53,466 bases of DNA from assembly GCA_003402315.1 (NCBI GenBank), contig QFXI01000032.1, forward strand, positions 1 through 53,466. Reading direction: 5' to 3'. The translations under genes and the position numbers were made by a program. Numbering within the stretch: position 1 is the first letter of the stretch; the number at the start of each line of letters is the position of its first letter. The notes below the pieces were generated by a model. The model saw only the letters and a list, made by a program, of their open reading frames with translations, had not been told where the DNA came from and did no database searches. Shown here in pieces: positions 7,359 to 16,712 of this stretch. The DNA comes from Candidatus Nitrotoga sp. LAW. Its GTDB lineage: Bacteria > Pseudomonadota > Gammaproteobacteria > Burkholderiales > Gallionellaceae.

Positions 7359-8717
7359 ATGAACTACATTACGTTGCTTTCTACAGCCGTTCGCTTCATT
7401 GATCTTCACGATTCTGATCGTGAGTACGGTGGTGCGCCCAGCTTCACGAGAGAGACCCGCTCAGGCAAATCAGATGGGGTCTATCTCAACATCGCCATTT
7501 TAGTGCTGGAGTGTTTGCGCAAGCTCGATCAGAGTTCACACCAGGAATACATGTCATTTAATTCCATCCTCAATGTGGTTAAGATCGACAGGCCAGATGT
7601 GGACGAAAATGACGTTCTCTATGTGCTGAATGTCTTGCGGCGACCCTCTGAGCTCTTCTACTTAAAACCGTCGCCCGATGCATCCAAGCTGATCAGACAA
7701 TCGGAAAAGCGCAAGACGGCGATTGTTGAGAAAACGGAAAGCGCCGGCGAATACCGCCTCTCCCAGTCGGGTCGCCTCTTTTTCTCGTTGGTCAACGCCG
7801 CCCGTGATGCGGTATATATTCGAGGTGATGCTTACAACCTTCTTCATGCTATCGAGGGGTATGACTTCCCGAATATCATTGCTTATTCCAATGAGATCGT
7901 AGGACGACTGCGCAATGAAATACTAGACATTCGTTCGGCACTGGAAAGGATTGGCCGTTCCGAGAGCATCGACAAATATATTGGGAAGTTTGATCAATAT
8001 CGCAAGGTCGTTGATGAAACCATTCTGATCGTGCAAAAAGCAGAACGCCAGTTAGATAATCCAGAGACCTTTGAGGTGTTTTCCAACTCGGATATCGACA
8101 TCAGTTTTGAAGGGTTGTGCGCGAGCGTGAATCGTGTACGGCAGGTCTTGATCCCCTTCAATCGACTTATTTCCGAACTGGTCAGCACAGCGCTCCATGA
8201 TCGTCGCAACGTCGCGCCACCTCCGCAGTTTCTCAAAGCCGCCATCCATTTTGTTAAGAACCCACTATCTCCCAATCGTGAGGATTTCTTGCTCAATCAA
8301 TGGGGGGCTGTTGGACTTGATACTCCATTCCACTCGGCGCTGGATGGGAAGGCCGCCGTCAAGATCAAACCCGAACCCGTGAAGTCTCAATCGATGGTAT
8401 TCGATGGCGAACAGATTGAGCCGATCTCCCGACTCGGCAAACTCCATTTCCTAGACCGCCATGGCGCGGCCATCGCAGAGGCCTTGAGCCGTGCCCCACT
8501 GTCTTTATCTGAGGCGATTGATAATGGCTGGATTATGGTTGATGAGCATTCATTTATAGGGGATCTGGTTGGCATATTCATCGCGCCAGATGTTCTGCCT
8601 GTCAATGGAGATATCCATATCCGAATCTCCCCATCACTCAACACTAAAAAGATTGGTGACGATGACTTTTTGTTCAACGATATTGAAATAGGCATCACCG
8701 GAGGAACCAATGAATAA
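7359..8717 (+). CDS. jetA: Wadjet-like condensin subunit JetA (MukF/MksF-type kleisin)
   Basis: A 452-residue protein, first of four overlapping genes whose order, sizes and last two products match Wadjet (jetABCD), a bacterial SMC complex that recognises and cleaves closed circular plasmid DNA. The N-terminal part (about 1-140) is winged-helix-like. A long helical middle (VGRLRNEILDIRSALERIGR, VQKAERQLDNPETFEVFSN) and a C-terminal domain (about 360-450) follow, as expected for a kleisin bridging the SMC heads. The role is assigned mainly from operon position; the protein itself lacks short diagnostic motifs. ATG 7359 has only a weak ribosome site. It overlaps jetB by 8 bases. Confidence 0.7.
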   Translation: MNYITLLSTAVRFIDLHDSDREYGGAPSFTRETRSGKSDGVYLNIAILVLECLRKLDQSSHQEYMSFNSILNVVKIDRPDVDENDVLYVLNVLRRPSELFYLKPSPDASKLIRQSEKRKTAIVEKTESAGEYRLSQSGRLFFSLVNAARDAVYIRGDAYNLLHAIEGYDFPNIIAYSNEIVGRLRNEILDIRSALERIGRSESIDKYIGKFDQYRKVVDETILIVQKAERQLDNPETFEVFSNSDIDISFEGLCASVNRVRQVLIPFNRLISELVSTALHDRRNVAPPPQFLKAAIHFVKNPLSPNREDFLLNQWGAVGLDTPFHSALDGKAAVKIKPEPVKSQSMVFDGEQIEPISRLGKLHFLDRHGAAIAEALSRAPLSLSEAIDNGWIMVDEHSFIGDLVGIFIAPDVLPVNGDIHIRISPSLNTKKIGDDDFLFNDIEIGITGGTNE

Positions 8718-9495
8718 CTCAGAGTTGGGACGTGTTCAGGCATATCTACTTCGGCATCGTCATGCCGAAACAAAATCGATGCGTCGCAGTATTAGCCGGG
8801 AAGAACGGGAAGTGGCGACTCTGTTGCGGGATGCCGATCTGAGTATGCGGTCTCTTCTTGAGGAAATACTCGACGGGCAAGGATTGACGCTCAAATCGTT
8901 CAACGAATTCGATGCCGCCGGGATTCATGTAGGCGCAATGGTTTTTGTTCTCGCCAGAAAGCCCGACTCCAATCCTCCTTTCTTTGGCACCGAGAAACTC
9001 ATTGCGAAAATGCTTCAAGTGCGTGGCGGGATTAACAAGGAATCGGAAGCGAAAATCTGGTTTACTCAACTTTGGTTTATTTTGCTTGACCTGCTTTATA
9101 CCCGCAAAAACCGCAGTCCGACTTCCTTGCAGGATTGGGTTGAAACTACCTTCGTTAAGGATGTATTTGTCGATGCGGTCAAGGAATACATCAATGACCA
9201 CGTTCTCAAAATCGACCGCTCAACTCTCACAACGGATGCCGTTTATGAGACGCTGACCAGCCTGAAGGAAGGCACGATATCAAAGCTATGTCAGATCTTT
9301 ATTGATCTCATGTGTGATGCGGGTTTGCTCGATGAAATGGAAACGAGCAACTATCGGCAATCACTGCTGTTTGCCTATGAAATGAAAACGAACTACGACC
9401 GTCAGTTGGAACCACTTCTGCCCAAGGCGGATCCGTTCTTATCCGCATCAACTCTTCTGGTTGAGCAAACTGAAAATAAAACGGAGGAGTCATAA
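8710..9495 (+). CDS. jetB: Wadjet-like condensin subunit JetB (MukE/MksE-type)
   Basis: A 261-residue helical/winged-helix protein in the position of JetB, the KITE subunit that binds the kleisin. After a charged N-terminus (LLRHRHAETKSMRRSISREE) come two helix-rich domains with conserved-looking segments IWFTQLWFILLDLLYTRKN (near 118) and CDAGLLDEMETSNYRQSLLF (near 200). Size is close to usual JetB proteins. It overlaps jetA by 8 bases and is separated from jetC by 1 base after its stop, so the complex is expected to be made stoichiometrically. Assigned from context more than from sequence motifs. Confidence 0.65.
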   Translation: MNNSELGRVQAYLLRHRHAETKSMRRSISREEREVATLLRDADLSMRSLLEEILDGQGLTLKSFNEFDAAGIHVGAMVFVLARKPDSNPPFFGTEKLIAKMLQVRGGINKESEAKIWFTQLWFILLDLLYTRKNRSPTSLQDWVETTFVKDVFVDAVKEYINDHVLKIDRSTLTTDAVYETLTSLKEGTISKLCQIFIDLMCDAGLLDEMETSNYRQSLLFAYEMKTNYDRQLEPLLPKADPFLSASTLLVEQTENKTEES

Positions 9496-9496
9496 C

Positions 9497-12400
9497 ATGG
9501 CATCTATTACCCGAATACAACTTGCGAACTATCTTACCGAGGGTTATGTCGGCGGAAGCGGGATGGAATGGATGCCCCTCTATCGTGGCGAGACCCTCCG
9601 CCTGTTCGGCCAATCTGCGGCTCTACAAATCGACAATGGGTGTGGAAAAACAAGTCTTACGGAAGCCTGCCTTTATTTGCTGAGCCAAGATCGTCGCCTG
9701 AAGAAGCGTGTTGAAGAGCGGGTTGCCCCGCTGGATAAAGGATGGTCGCATGTTCGAATCGAGTTCATCGAGAAGCCCCACGAGGACAACATATTACAGT
9801 CCTCTTTGATTACCGTTCTGCCCGATGAAGTACCTGGCACACCCTACGTCATCGGCCTGTGCTGGAATCGGGGGAAAGATCCTTACTTCTACCACTACCA
9901 AGGATTGCTTGAAGATGCGGAGTGCTTTCTAAAAACCGAAAGCAAGCTTGAGCTGATCGATAACGCGGCCTTTAAGAAGTCGGTTGAAAAAATACCCGGC
10001 TCACACTGGAACACTTGGCGGAACATCGCCGAATGGCACGACGAGATTCGCTACTTTACAAATGTGGAGGTCATCAAACAGAACGTAGAGTTTCAAGTTG
10101 AGGGCGCTGGCGACTATTCGGCCATGGTGACGAATGTCAAACCACAAAATGGAGAAACTTATGATGTCGCCTTCTTTCGTCAGTGCGTGGCTCCCGAGCT
10201 GCTTAAACAACCTCTCGGAGAGGAAGTCGAGGCACACGAGCAGAAATTTGAGGAGGCGCTGTTTGCGACTCTAAAACCGACTGCGGATGCTTTGGTAGAC
10301 ATCAACCGCAAGCAGCAGGAACTGAATGACGCAACCGACGCGATCAACAAGTTCCAGCCGGTCGAAGAAAAAGCACAGGAAATCATTCAGGCGAACATCG
10401 ATTACAACAATGAGTTGACCAAGGTAGTGCAAGAGGCCGCGATCATCCATGCGATTGCCGTCAAAAATCCCATTCCTGGAGTTCCAGTCATTCCGGCGAA
10501 TCCTCAATGGATAAACGACAAGAAAGTGCTTGAAGCACTATCGCATCTGGTGATCGATAAACGTGAGGGGGCGCTAATCACGGATGAGGGATTAAGTCTG
10601 CTCACAAGGATTCCTACAGGCGAAATAAATAAGCGCTCTACGAACAGAATTACAATCGACTCGCAAGTTATTGAATTGGCCCAGCATCTCAAAGGATTAA
10701 ATGACAAATCTTCAATCCAAGAAGAAGTGGGCGATAGCTCACAACTTGTTGTAAATAAAGAGCATCTCAAACATAACCGAGGGGGGAGACGCTATGCCCT
10801 CACTTGTTATTCACTTAATGAGGCGCTTGTTATTCTACAAGCCATTAGCAATCTTGCTGGCGCCAAAACTGAAGGCTTGTGTGATACCTTGACCCGCGCT
10901 TTTGGTATCGCTACTACAGAGCTAGACACCAACCCCTACCGCAAAGAAAAACGAAAGCTTTCAGCCGAACGAGAAATGTTCCGTCAGGCTCAAAATATTG
11001 AAAAGGCAAATCAGGCACACTGGCAGGCAAAATATGAAGAGCTACTGAGTGCTTCCCGTGAAACTCAAGAGAACCAAGTCGCCTACGAAATCTTTACCGC
11101 AAGAAATAAGGAGTTTCCAGAAGAGTATTGGCAGACCCCATTGATGGCTCAAGAATGGGCCGTGAAAGCCAGAGAGAACTCTCAGAAAGAGCATTCTGAT
11201 CATATTGGCCGAGCGGGCACACTCAACAATGATTTTACACTTTGGAAAAAACTAAAATCCAAGCATGGACTCATCACTCTTCCCTCTGCATTGGAGGATC
11301 TCAATAGTGCTTTTGGAACGGCCCGTGAGCAAGATCAGAATGCCAAACGAGCGCTAACAGAGGCTCGTGGAAATCACAGACAACTTTCAGGTAAGTTTTC
11401 GGAGAAGAAATCCAGGCTGGAGGCGCTTGATGGACAACATGAAAAACTGTCTGGTTTGGCGATATCTATGCCAAAGTTCCATGAGATTTTCGGGGAGGCT
11501 GATCCTGAGTCCCTTAACCCACAAAAAGCACTAAAGGAAGCCAACCAATCGTTGTCGGCAAAAGACGCTGAACTGAATAAAGCCAATAGCAATAAATCTG
11601 TTATAGACGCGCTGATTCCACGTGTCGCGACATTCAAAAAAATATTTGGCGAAGTGGAGCCATCCACACTGAATCCAATAAAAGCGCTCACCGATCACAA
11701 AGATAAGATTAGCGCCGAACAGCAAGTCATGGATGGGGAGCTGACCTACGTTGAGGCGTTAAATATTTTCCAGGAGACCCATCCAAATAAAACCCCGGAT
11801 GCTTGGTTGAAAGAAGTTGCCGATGTCCGTAATGGCCTGGGCAATGAAAAAAGGGAAAACACAAAAAGAATCGAAGAGCTAGAGAAAGAGCTGGGAGACC
11901 TAGACAAGTACGCCGTGGCCGATAACAGAGTGTACTCCAACGCCCTCGACGCACTCCATGCAGCAGGGGTGCCGTTCGAACGTTTGCATGAAACCATAAC
12001 CCAAGCCGTAAAAGGGAGCCGCCGTCAGCAACTATTATCGCTTTTTTCTGGTGCGCTTTCGGCTCCTGTTGTCTCTACGTTGGAAGATGCGGATCAGGCC
12101 ACCAAGATTCTGGAAACGGCGAGACTTACCGTGCCAGTGTTTTTCAAGCCAAGCCTGTCCCAGTTCGTTCAGCAAGGGGAAGTAAAGCTAGATGGCGCAA
12201 TCGCCTATACGATTCTTGTTGGGCGTCATACCAGACAGGTTGAGATCCTGCTCAATCCAGATCTGATCGAAGAAGAAAAATCACGCATTCAGACCGATAT
12301 CCAGAAGCATTCTTTACGCAATAAAGAGATCGATACGGAACTAGCCAAGGTTTCAGAAGAAAGTCAGCCAGTCAAGTTGGCGGTATCAGCAAAGGATGCG

Positions 12401-14461
12401 ATCAAGCGTGGCTCGGAAAAAACATTCAACGCGGCAAAAGCGCAATTTGAACGGATGAATGCCGAGCTGGCCGACTTTGAGTTACGGGCCTCCAGTGCGG
12501 CGATAAACTCCATAGAAGCGATGAAGCAATATCGCAATGCTGGTGGGGAGAAAAGCTACCACGAACTCATCGAGATTTTTATTCCGCGACTGGCCGGTGA
12601 AAAGAAAATCATTGGAGAGCTTATCGAGACATTGAATGCACAAGTGACCGAAGAGGCAAATCGGGCATTACACGCCGCCAAGGATTATAAGAAACTCGGG
12701 GGCGATACGGAGTTGAACCGCTTGACCAAAGAGATCGGAGTCCTTGGGCCTGAGGTGGAAGTTCTCATGAGCCAGGTAGATGAAATAGACCGACAGATAC
12801 GTGACGTGCTTGGGGGGGCCTCAGAAGAATGTACTCAAAAACTAGATCAACTGAATGAAACCTATTCAATCGACAAACAGCACCTTGAAACGGCTATCGC
12901 TTTCGAGAAGGCTGGCAATGTAGAGTTTATGCAACAGGAATCTACAGCTCGCCAAAAGTTGGTTGGTGATTTAGAGATCGCACGACGACGTTTGGAAAAT
13001 ATCGATTTCAAACGTGCGAACAGTTACATCCAGGCAACAAGAGTGGAAGAAAGAAGCATCGCCGATCAGCTTGCCGAGGCCGAGCGTGAACGCGATCAAG
13101 CCAAGACCAAAGAAGGCGAGGCACAACAGCGCGTCAACAATCTTTCGGGCCAGATATCGACACTGATTCCTTTCGTTGAGGCGATCCACGAAATGGTGGT
13201 TGTCATTCGATCACAACACGCCAAAATCGTCCATTTTTCTGATGATATTCGTCAGCGCATGCAAAAAGATGGAACGGTTCATCCGGAAATCCTGGGTTAT
13301 GTAGAAGAGCTCCGCCTTGCTTGTTTGGGTGATCGTGCCTGCACCTCGGAAGAGACCCGTGCGGCCATTGCCAATCTGAAAGTGGAAGTTGAAGAGTTGG
13401 AAATCGACACCAAACAGCTATTGAACCTTTCAAATGCCTGTTTGAAAGCGAGAAGGGATTTTGGAGAAAAAAGGAAAGAGTTTTGCGACAAGGTGCGGAA
13501 AGAAGAAATCAAGGGACTTCATACTCTTGAGATAGAAGAAATCGAAAGAGCAAATACCGTTGAACAGCTCATTTCTATCCATACACTCAAAGGAAAAATC
13601 GAAGCTCAGATCAGAGAGCATGAAGCTAATCTTAAAATCTTCATAAACACGATGGAATCCAATAAGAGTGCGACGGTAGATAGCCTCGCCCGCTTTGCTC
13701 GAAACGCCAAAATCAATCTTGCAATCCTCGATAAAGTTATGAAGCGGAAGCCTGACGCACGTTTCATTATCCAAGCAGAAATGGCAAGCGAAGAAAGAAT
13801 CCAGCAGATTATCAGTTCGCTGATTGCGGACATCGAAGATCGGGAAAAAGCCGCACGTGAACGATCAGGCCCCGCACTCAATAACGATATCGAAAGCAGA
13901 AATAAAACATACAAGGATCTGATTAACTCCAAGATATACCATGATATTTTTATCAGCCCCAAAGTGACCTTCATCCATACATCAATCTATGCCGGTCGTG
14001 AAACTCCTCTCACAGCACCAGGGGCGGGTTTATCTACTGGGCAACACACGGCATTGGCGATGATGTGGCTGGTGCGTCAGGCTGAATACGCTCAGGCCCG
14101 TGTCGTGGCTATGAGCGGAACGCGAAAGGAACAGCGTGCCGCAATGAAGGGTTCACATCGCATCATGTTCTTCGATGGTCTGTTCTCTAACCTGTCTAAT
14201 GAAGGCTTTATAGATACAGCTTTTGAGGGACTCAAAGATGTGGGCGACAACTTCCAACTGATCGGCCTCATCCACAACCCTTACTATGTCAACAACAAAG
14301 ACATCTTCCCGGCTCACTTGGTAGGCAAACGAAAGATGGCGAAGAGTAACGAAAAAGAACGTTTTTTTGTTGCGGTAGAGGAATGGCAGAAAGACAACGG
14401 CATGATCGTTTACACCAGTGCCTACAAACATAATCCAGACAGTGACCATGCAAAAGCTTGA
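9497..14461 (+). CDS. jetC: Wadjet-like SMC ATPase JetC (MukB/SbcC-like), unusually long
   Basis: A 1654-residue SMC/Rad50-type ATPase and probable loop-extruding motor of the jet complex. Walker A is IDNGCGKTSL (about residues 45-54). Long coiled-coil regions (about 290-780 and 860-1440) surround a hinge-like globular part. The ABC signature GLSTGQ lies near 1512 and Walker B IMFFDGLF near 1559. The usual acidic residue after the Walker B aspartate is Gly here, which is odd. ATG 9497 is chosen because GGAGG sits about 11 bases upstream and the preceding in-frame codons overlap jetB. The protein is longer than the roughly 1100-1400 residues I expect for JetC, so the subtype is uncertain. Confidence 0.8.
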   Translation: MASITRIQLANYLTEGYVGGSGMEWMPLYRGETLRLFGQSAALQIDNGCGKTSLTEACLYLLSQDRRLKKRVEERVAPLDKGWSHVRIEFIEKPHEDNILQSSLITVLPDEVPGTPYVIGLCWNRGKDPYFYHYQGLLEDAECFLKTESKLELIDNAAFKKSVEKIPGSHWNTWRNIAEWHDEIRYFTNVEVIKQNVEFQVEGAGDYSAMVTNVKPQNGETYDVAFFRQCVAPELLKQPLGEEVEAHEQKFEEALFATLKPTADALVDINRKQQELNDATDAINKFQPVEEKAQEIIQANIDYNNELTKVVQEAAIIHAIAVKNPIPGVPVIPANPQWINDKKVLEALSHLVIDKREGALITDEGLSLLTRIPTGEINKRSTNRITIDSQVIELAQHLKGLNDKSSIQEEVGDSSQLVVNKEHLKHNRGGRRYALTCYSLNEALVILQAISNLAGAKTEGLCDTLTRAFGIATTELDTNPYRKEKRKLSAEREMFRQAQNIEKANQAHWQAKYEELLSASRETQENQVAYEIFTARNKEFPEEYWQTPLMAQEWAVKARENSQKEHSDHIGRAGTLNNDFTLWKKLKSKHGLITLPSALEDLNSAFGTAREQDQNAKRALTEARGNHRQLSGKFSEKKSRLEALDGQHEKLSGLAISMPKFHEIFGEADPESLNPQKALKEANQSLSAKDAELNKANSNKSVIDALIPRVATFKKIFGEVEPSTLNPIKALTDHKDKISAEQQVMDGELTYVEALNIFQETHPNKTPDAWLKEVADVRNGLGNEKRENTKRIEELEKELGDLDKYAVADNRVYSNALDALHAAGVPFERLHETITQAVKGSRRQQLLSLFSGALSAPVVSTLEDADQATKILETARLTVPVFFKPSLSQFVQQGEVKLDGAIAYTILVGRHTRQVEILLNPDLIEEEKSRIQTDIQKHSLRNKEIDTELAKVSEESQPVKLAVSAKDAIKRGSEKTFNAAKAQFERMNAELADFELRASSAAINSIEAMKQYRNAGGEKSYHELIEIFIPRLAGEKKIIGELIETLNAQVTEEANRALHAAKDYKKLGGDTELNRLTKEIGVLGPEVEVLMSQVDEIDRQIRDVLGGASEECTQKLDQLNETYSIDKQHLETAIAFEKAGNVEFMQQESTARQKLVGDLEIARRRLENIDFKRANSYIQATRVEERSIADQLAEAERERDQAKTKEGEAQQRVNNLSGQISTLIPFVEAIHEMVVVIRSQHAKIVHFSDDIRQRMQKDGTVHPEILGYVEELRLACLGDRACTSEETRAAIANLKVEVEELEIDTKQLLNLSNACLKARRDFGEKRKEFCDKVRKEEIKGLHTLEIEEIERANTVEQLISIHTLKGKIEAQIREHEANLKIFINTMESNKSATVDSLARFARNAKINLAILDKVMKRKPDARFIIQAEMASEERIQQIISSLIADIEDREKAARERSGPALNNDIESRNKTYKDLINSKIYHDIFISPKVTFIHTSIYAGRETPLTAPGAGLSTGQHTALAMMWLVRQAEYAQARVVAMSGTRKEQRAAMKGSHRIMFFDGLFSNLSNEGFIDTAFEGLKDVGDNFQLIGLIHNPYYVNNKDIFPAHLVGKRKMAKSNEKERFFVAVEEWQKDNGMIVYTSAYKHNPDSDHAKA

Positions 14462-15542
14462 AGACCGCATCTACCAGTGGTTTCTTAAGCGAGCATCCTC
14501 CGATTCAGGCAAGGTTCGAACGAAAGGCATTATGGCGAAGCTATGTGCCGATATCGTCAACAATCCAATCGACCTTCGCAAAGCGTTAAAAAATCTTCAA
14601 GCCGATGGGCGTTTGGTATTCTCAGCAGATCCACGTGGTGAACCTATCAGCAGTTCCATCACGGTCATTCGCCCCATCGTTAAGACACTCCCCCACGAAG
14701 ACCAATGGCAAAGCGTGCTGGAAGAGGTTGGGCTGCCCGAAAAGGATATCGCCGCTCTACGCCCCCTCTACGTGGCTCTGGATGGCTTTAATGTCCGCCA
14801 CATGGAAGTCTTGCTTGCAGGATTGAGGAAGCTACGGAATGAGCAACATCTCGTCGCTGGTCAGCCCTCTTTCATCGTGAGCGCATCCTACTTGATGGGT
14901 TCGTCCAAACTGATTTCCTCGCTGGACGGGAAAAGCCTTCGGTCGTTCGGAATCGACCTCGATCAATATCCGACCAGAACTCCCTATGTGATGGTGGGTG
15001 GAGGTGGAGAAAATCCAAAGACAGTCATCCTCGTAGAAAACCCGATTGCATTTGAATCGGCAATCCGTTCAACCGCAGCAACTCAGCACGCTTTCGTTTG
15101 CACGTTCGGGTTTGGATTGAGCAACTCCGCCAGCGAATACGGAAACCAGTTGGCCGGTGCCATTGAAACAGGTGGAGCTATTCTGCTTAGGCGCACCGAA
15201 GGAGCGCATATCAGTTTTGACCAAGTCCTCCAGCATCCCGAAATACACTTTTGGGGAGATTTGGATATCGCAGGGATGCAGATTTTTGAGCGTATCGCAT
15301 CCAAAATCCCACATCTAAAGCTTTCCGCGCTATACGAACCGATGATCCAGGCGGTGGCGCTTCCAGCGGGCCGTCATCCCTATGTTGCGGCGGTGGGCAA
15401 AACGGGCCAGAAACCATTCAGGTTTACGCGAAGCGACACGGGGGCCTTGCTAGGACATTGCGACAAATGGGCTGTCGATCAGGAAATCGTTAGCGAACAC
15501 GATCTTCAAATACATGCCGGCGCTGTGTTGCAACTCAGATAG
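14448..15542 (+). CDS. jetD: Wadjet-like nuclease subunit JetD (DUF2220/Toprim-like)
   Basis: A 364-residue protein in the JetD position; JetD is the topoisomerase VI-related nuclease that cleaves plasmid DNA in Wadjet. An N-terminal winged-helix region (about 1-70, TKGIMAKLCADIVNNPIDLR) is followed by a central domain and a C-terminal Toprim-like part. The Toprim glutamate is probably in ILVENPIAFES (near 195) and the acidic pair in HFWGDLDIAGMQIFERI (near 270), which matches the WGDxDxxG pattern of DUF2220. ATG 14448 overlaps the end of jetC by 14 bases and is preferred to the upstream 14418 start, which lies inside jetC. A terminator follows at 15669. Confidence 0.8.
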   Translation: MQKLEDRIYQWFLKRASSDSGKVRTKGIMAKLCADIVNNPIDLRKALKNLQADGRLVFSADPRGEPISSSITVIRPIVKTLPHEDQWQSVLEEVGLPEKDIAALRPLYVALDGFNVRHMEVLLAGLRKLRNEQHLVAGQPSFIVSASYLMGSSKLISSLDGKSLRSFGIDLDQYPTRTPYVMVGGGGENPKTVILVENPIAFESAIRSTAATQHAFVCTFGFGLSNSASEYGNQLAGAIETGGAILLRRTEGAHISFDQVLQHPEIHFWGDLDIAGMQIFERIASKIPHLKLSALYEPMIQAVALPAGRHPYVAAVGKTGQKPFRFTRSDTGALLGHCDKWAVDQEIVSEHDLQIHAGAVLQLR

Positions 15543-15668
15543 ATCTATTGGCCGAGAGCATGAATAGTCAAAGCCGGGGACTTGTTGCTGGTCGGTGTTT
15601 GTTCAGATTGCCGTGGAGATATTGCTCGAGTAATCGAGCAGAGCTGATCGATTAACATTCTAAAAAAA

Positions 15669-15688
15669 CCAGCGCACGAATGCGCTGG
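15669..15688. terminator. Bidirectional terminator between jetD and the minus-strand operon
   Basis: CCAGCGCA (15669-15676) and TGCGCTGG (15681-15688) form a perfect 8-bp stem with a CGAA tetraloop. Plus-strand T-rich sequence (CTTCTTTTTT) follows on one side and a run of seven A on the other, so it can end both the rightward jet operon and the leftward operon. A second small hairpin (GCTCGA/TCGAGC, 15624-15639) lies upstream. Confidence 0.8.
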
Positions 15689-15714
15689 ATCTTCTTTTTT
15701 CGTTGCGCCCCACA

Positions 15715-15870
15715 TCAATGTGAAAGACGCAACGCCTCTTGTACCTTGGCTCGCAGGCTGAGCGTTATTTCCTGCCCATTTGTAGGAGCATGGTACACAT
15801 CGCAAGCCAAGCAAAAGTTCTTCTTGGCCACCTTGTCAAAAAATAAGCGCATTTCGGCAGATAACGGCAT
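15715..15870 (-). CDS. Small cysteine-containing protein (51 aa)
   Basis: A 51-codon gene starting ATG 15870, with AAGGAG eight bases upstream, a strong site that argues it is real. The sequence MPLSAEMRLFFDKVAKKN is followed by FCLACDVYHAP with a CxxC pair, then a helical tail ending EALRLSH. Function unknown. It is the last gene of the minus-strand operon and stops 27 bp before the bidirectional terminator. Confidence 0.55.
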   Translation of the reverse strand: MPLSAEMRLFFDKVAKKNFCLACDVYHAPTNGQEITLSLRAKVQEALRLSH

Positions 15871-15910
15871 GATGAATCTCCTTTGTGTTGTTGGTAAAAG
15901 AAGCCAAACA

Positions 15911-16006
15911 GGGGCTTCACTAAATCAGTGATGACTTAGTGGAGCCCCCGCCCGGTTTTCACCAGAAGGGGACTCATCGCGGCTTTATCCACGTTGTAAA
16001 ACGTGG
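15911..16006 (-). promoter_or_regulatory. Structured leader upstream of the 51-aa gene
   Basis: Two stems precede the gene on the minus strand: GGGGCTTCACTAA against TTAGTGGAGCCCC (15911-15948; fully paired apart from wobble and one internal mismatch) and CCACGTT/AACGTGG with a 4-base loop (15989-16006). The first resembles an attenuator stem. It has no run of T directly after it, so termination is uncertain. This leader is different in sequence from the repeated leaders at 17.5-24.7 kb. Confidence 0.45.
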
Positions 16007-16119
16007 CGGCCGATTATTACCTGCGTTGCGTAAATATCAGGCAAAACGAATCACTCTGATAATCGGTTTCCCGCATCACAGAGCTTTTCTCTTGCCTGAG
16101 TTCTTGCCGGTTGCGCTGC

Positions 16120-16317
16120 TTACAAAATCAGGCACAACTGACCATCTGTTTCCGGTACAGAAATTAATTCGATAATTGGCGACAAATCAATTTCTGCCGA
16201 AATGGACATTTCACGAATGCCGCCCTTCGACTTCCAGAAAAGCACCGCATGATTTTCACGTTGGCCCGATCCATAAACAACTACCGGATGACCCTGCAAT
16301 GAAAACCATTTTGGCAT
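16120..16317 (-). CDS. Small hypothetical protein (65 aa)
   Basis: ATG 16317 starts MPKWFSLQGHPVVVYGSGQR with GGGGGC as ribosome site a few bases upstream, and lies 12 bp after the stop of the preceding gene. The protein is strand-rich (HAVLFWKSKGGIREMSISAE) and ends in a hydrophobic stretch QLCLIL. No family is recognised. Its tight spacing with the upstream small gene supports an operon. Confidence 0.5.
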   Translation of the reverse strand: MPKWFSLQGHPVVVYGSGQRENHAVLFWKSKGGIREMSISAEIDLSPIIELISVPETDGQLCLIL

Positions 16318-16329
16318 CGCCCCCGAATA

Positions 16330-16575
16330 TCACAGGGCACGCCATCCGCCTGATCTACTGGCGTTATTGTCAAAAACCATGGCTTCGGCAAGCGCTAACG
16401 CGCGCGTTCCGGGGATCTCCATAAGGAAGTCAACCCATTCGGCGCACACCACCAACTTGCCACCCACAGACACAATCAGGCCGGTTGAATCTCCGCGTTG
16501 GCGAAGCCCTGCATTGATCGCCTCATGGTCGTGGTACACCAGCGTCGTGGCACCTTCATATATTTGCACCGGCAA
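16330..16575 (-). CDS. Small hypothetical protein (81 aa)
   Basis: A frame opening with TTG 16575 and running 81 codons (PVQIYEGATTLVYHDHEAIN and STGLIVSVGGKLVVCAEWVD). It has the feel of a compact alpha/beta domain, with no catalytic signature I recognise. The start has no good ribosome site; a TAA lies three codons upstream in frame, so the protein cannot be much longer. It follows ardC in the same operon and precedes the 65-residue gene by 12 bp. Confidence 0.5.
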   Translation of the reverse strand: MPVQIYEGATTLVYHDHEAINAGLRQRGDSTGLIVSVGGKLVVCAEWVDFLMEIPGTRALALAEAMVFDNNASRSGGWRAL

Positions 16576-16581
16576 CAGCTT

Positions 16582-16712
16582 TTAGGCTTTGACGGTTGGC
16601 TTGCGCACAAGTCCGTATGAGCTATGAACCGTTGCGAATGACGTTTGCAGGAATCCGCCGTGAGAAACACAGCTGACATTGCCACCGTCACAAGACCAGG
16701 AAGCTTACTCAT
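16582..16712 (-). pseudogene. Possible frameshifted small exported protein
   Basis: ATG 16712 overlaps the ardC stop and has an excellent ribosome site (GGGGAGG, 6 bases upstream). It begins MSKLPGLVTVAMSAVFLTAD, which looks like a signal peptide, but the frame then becomes unconvincing (it stays open to 16476). The adjacent frame carries GGFLQTSFATVHSSYGLVRK and stops with TAA at 16584-16582. One base change near 16650 would give a roughly 43-residue secreted peptide. This reconstruction is inference. Confidence 0.3.

Noticed and set aside
15939-16175. Plus-strand 78-codon frame
   Set aside because: Lies over structured leader sequence of the minus-strand operon and has no ribosome site.
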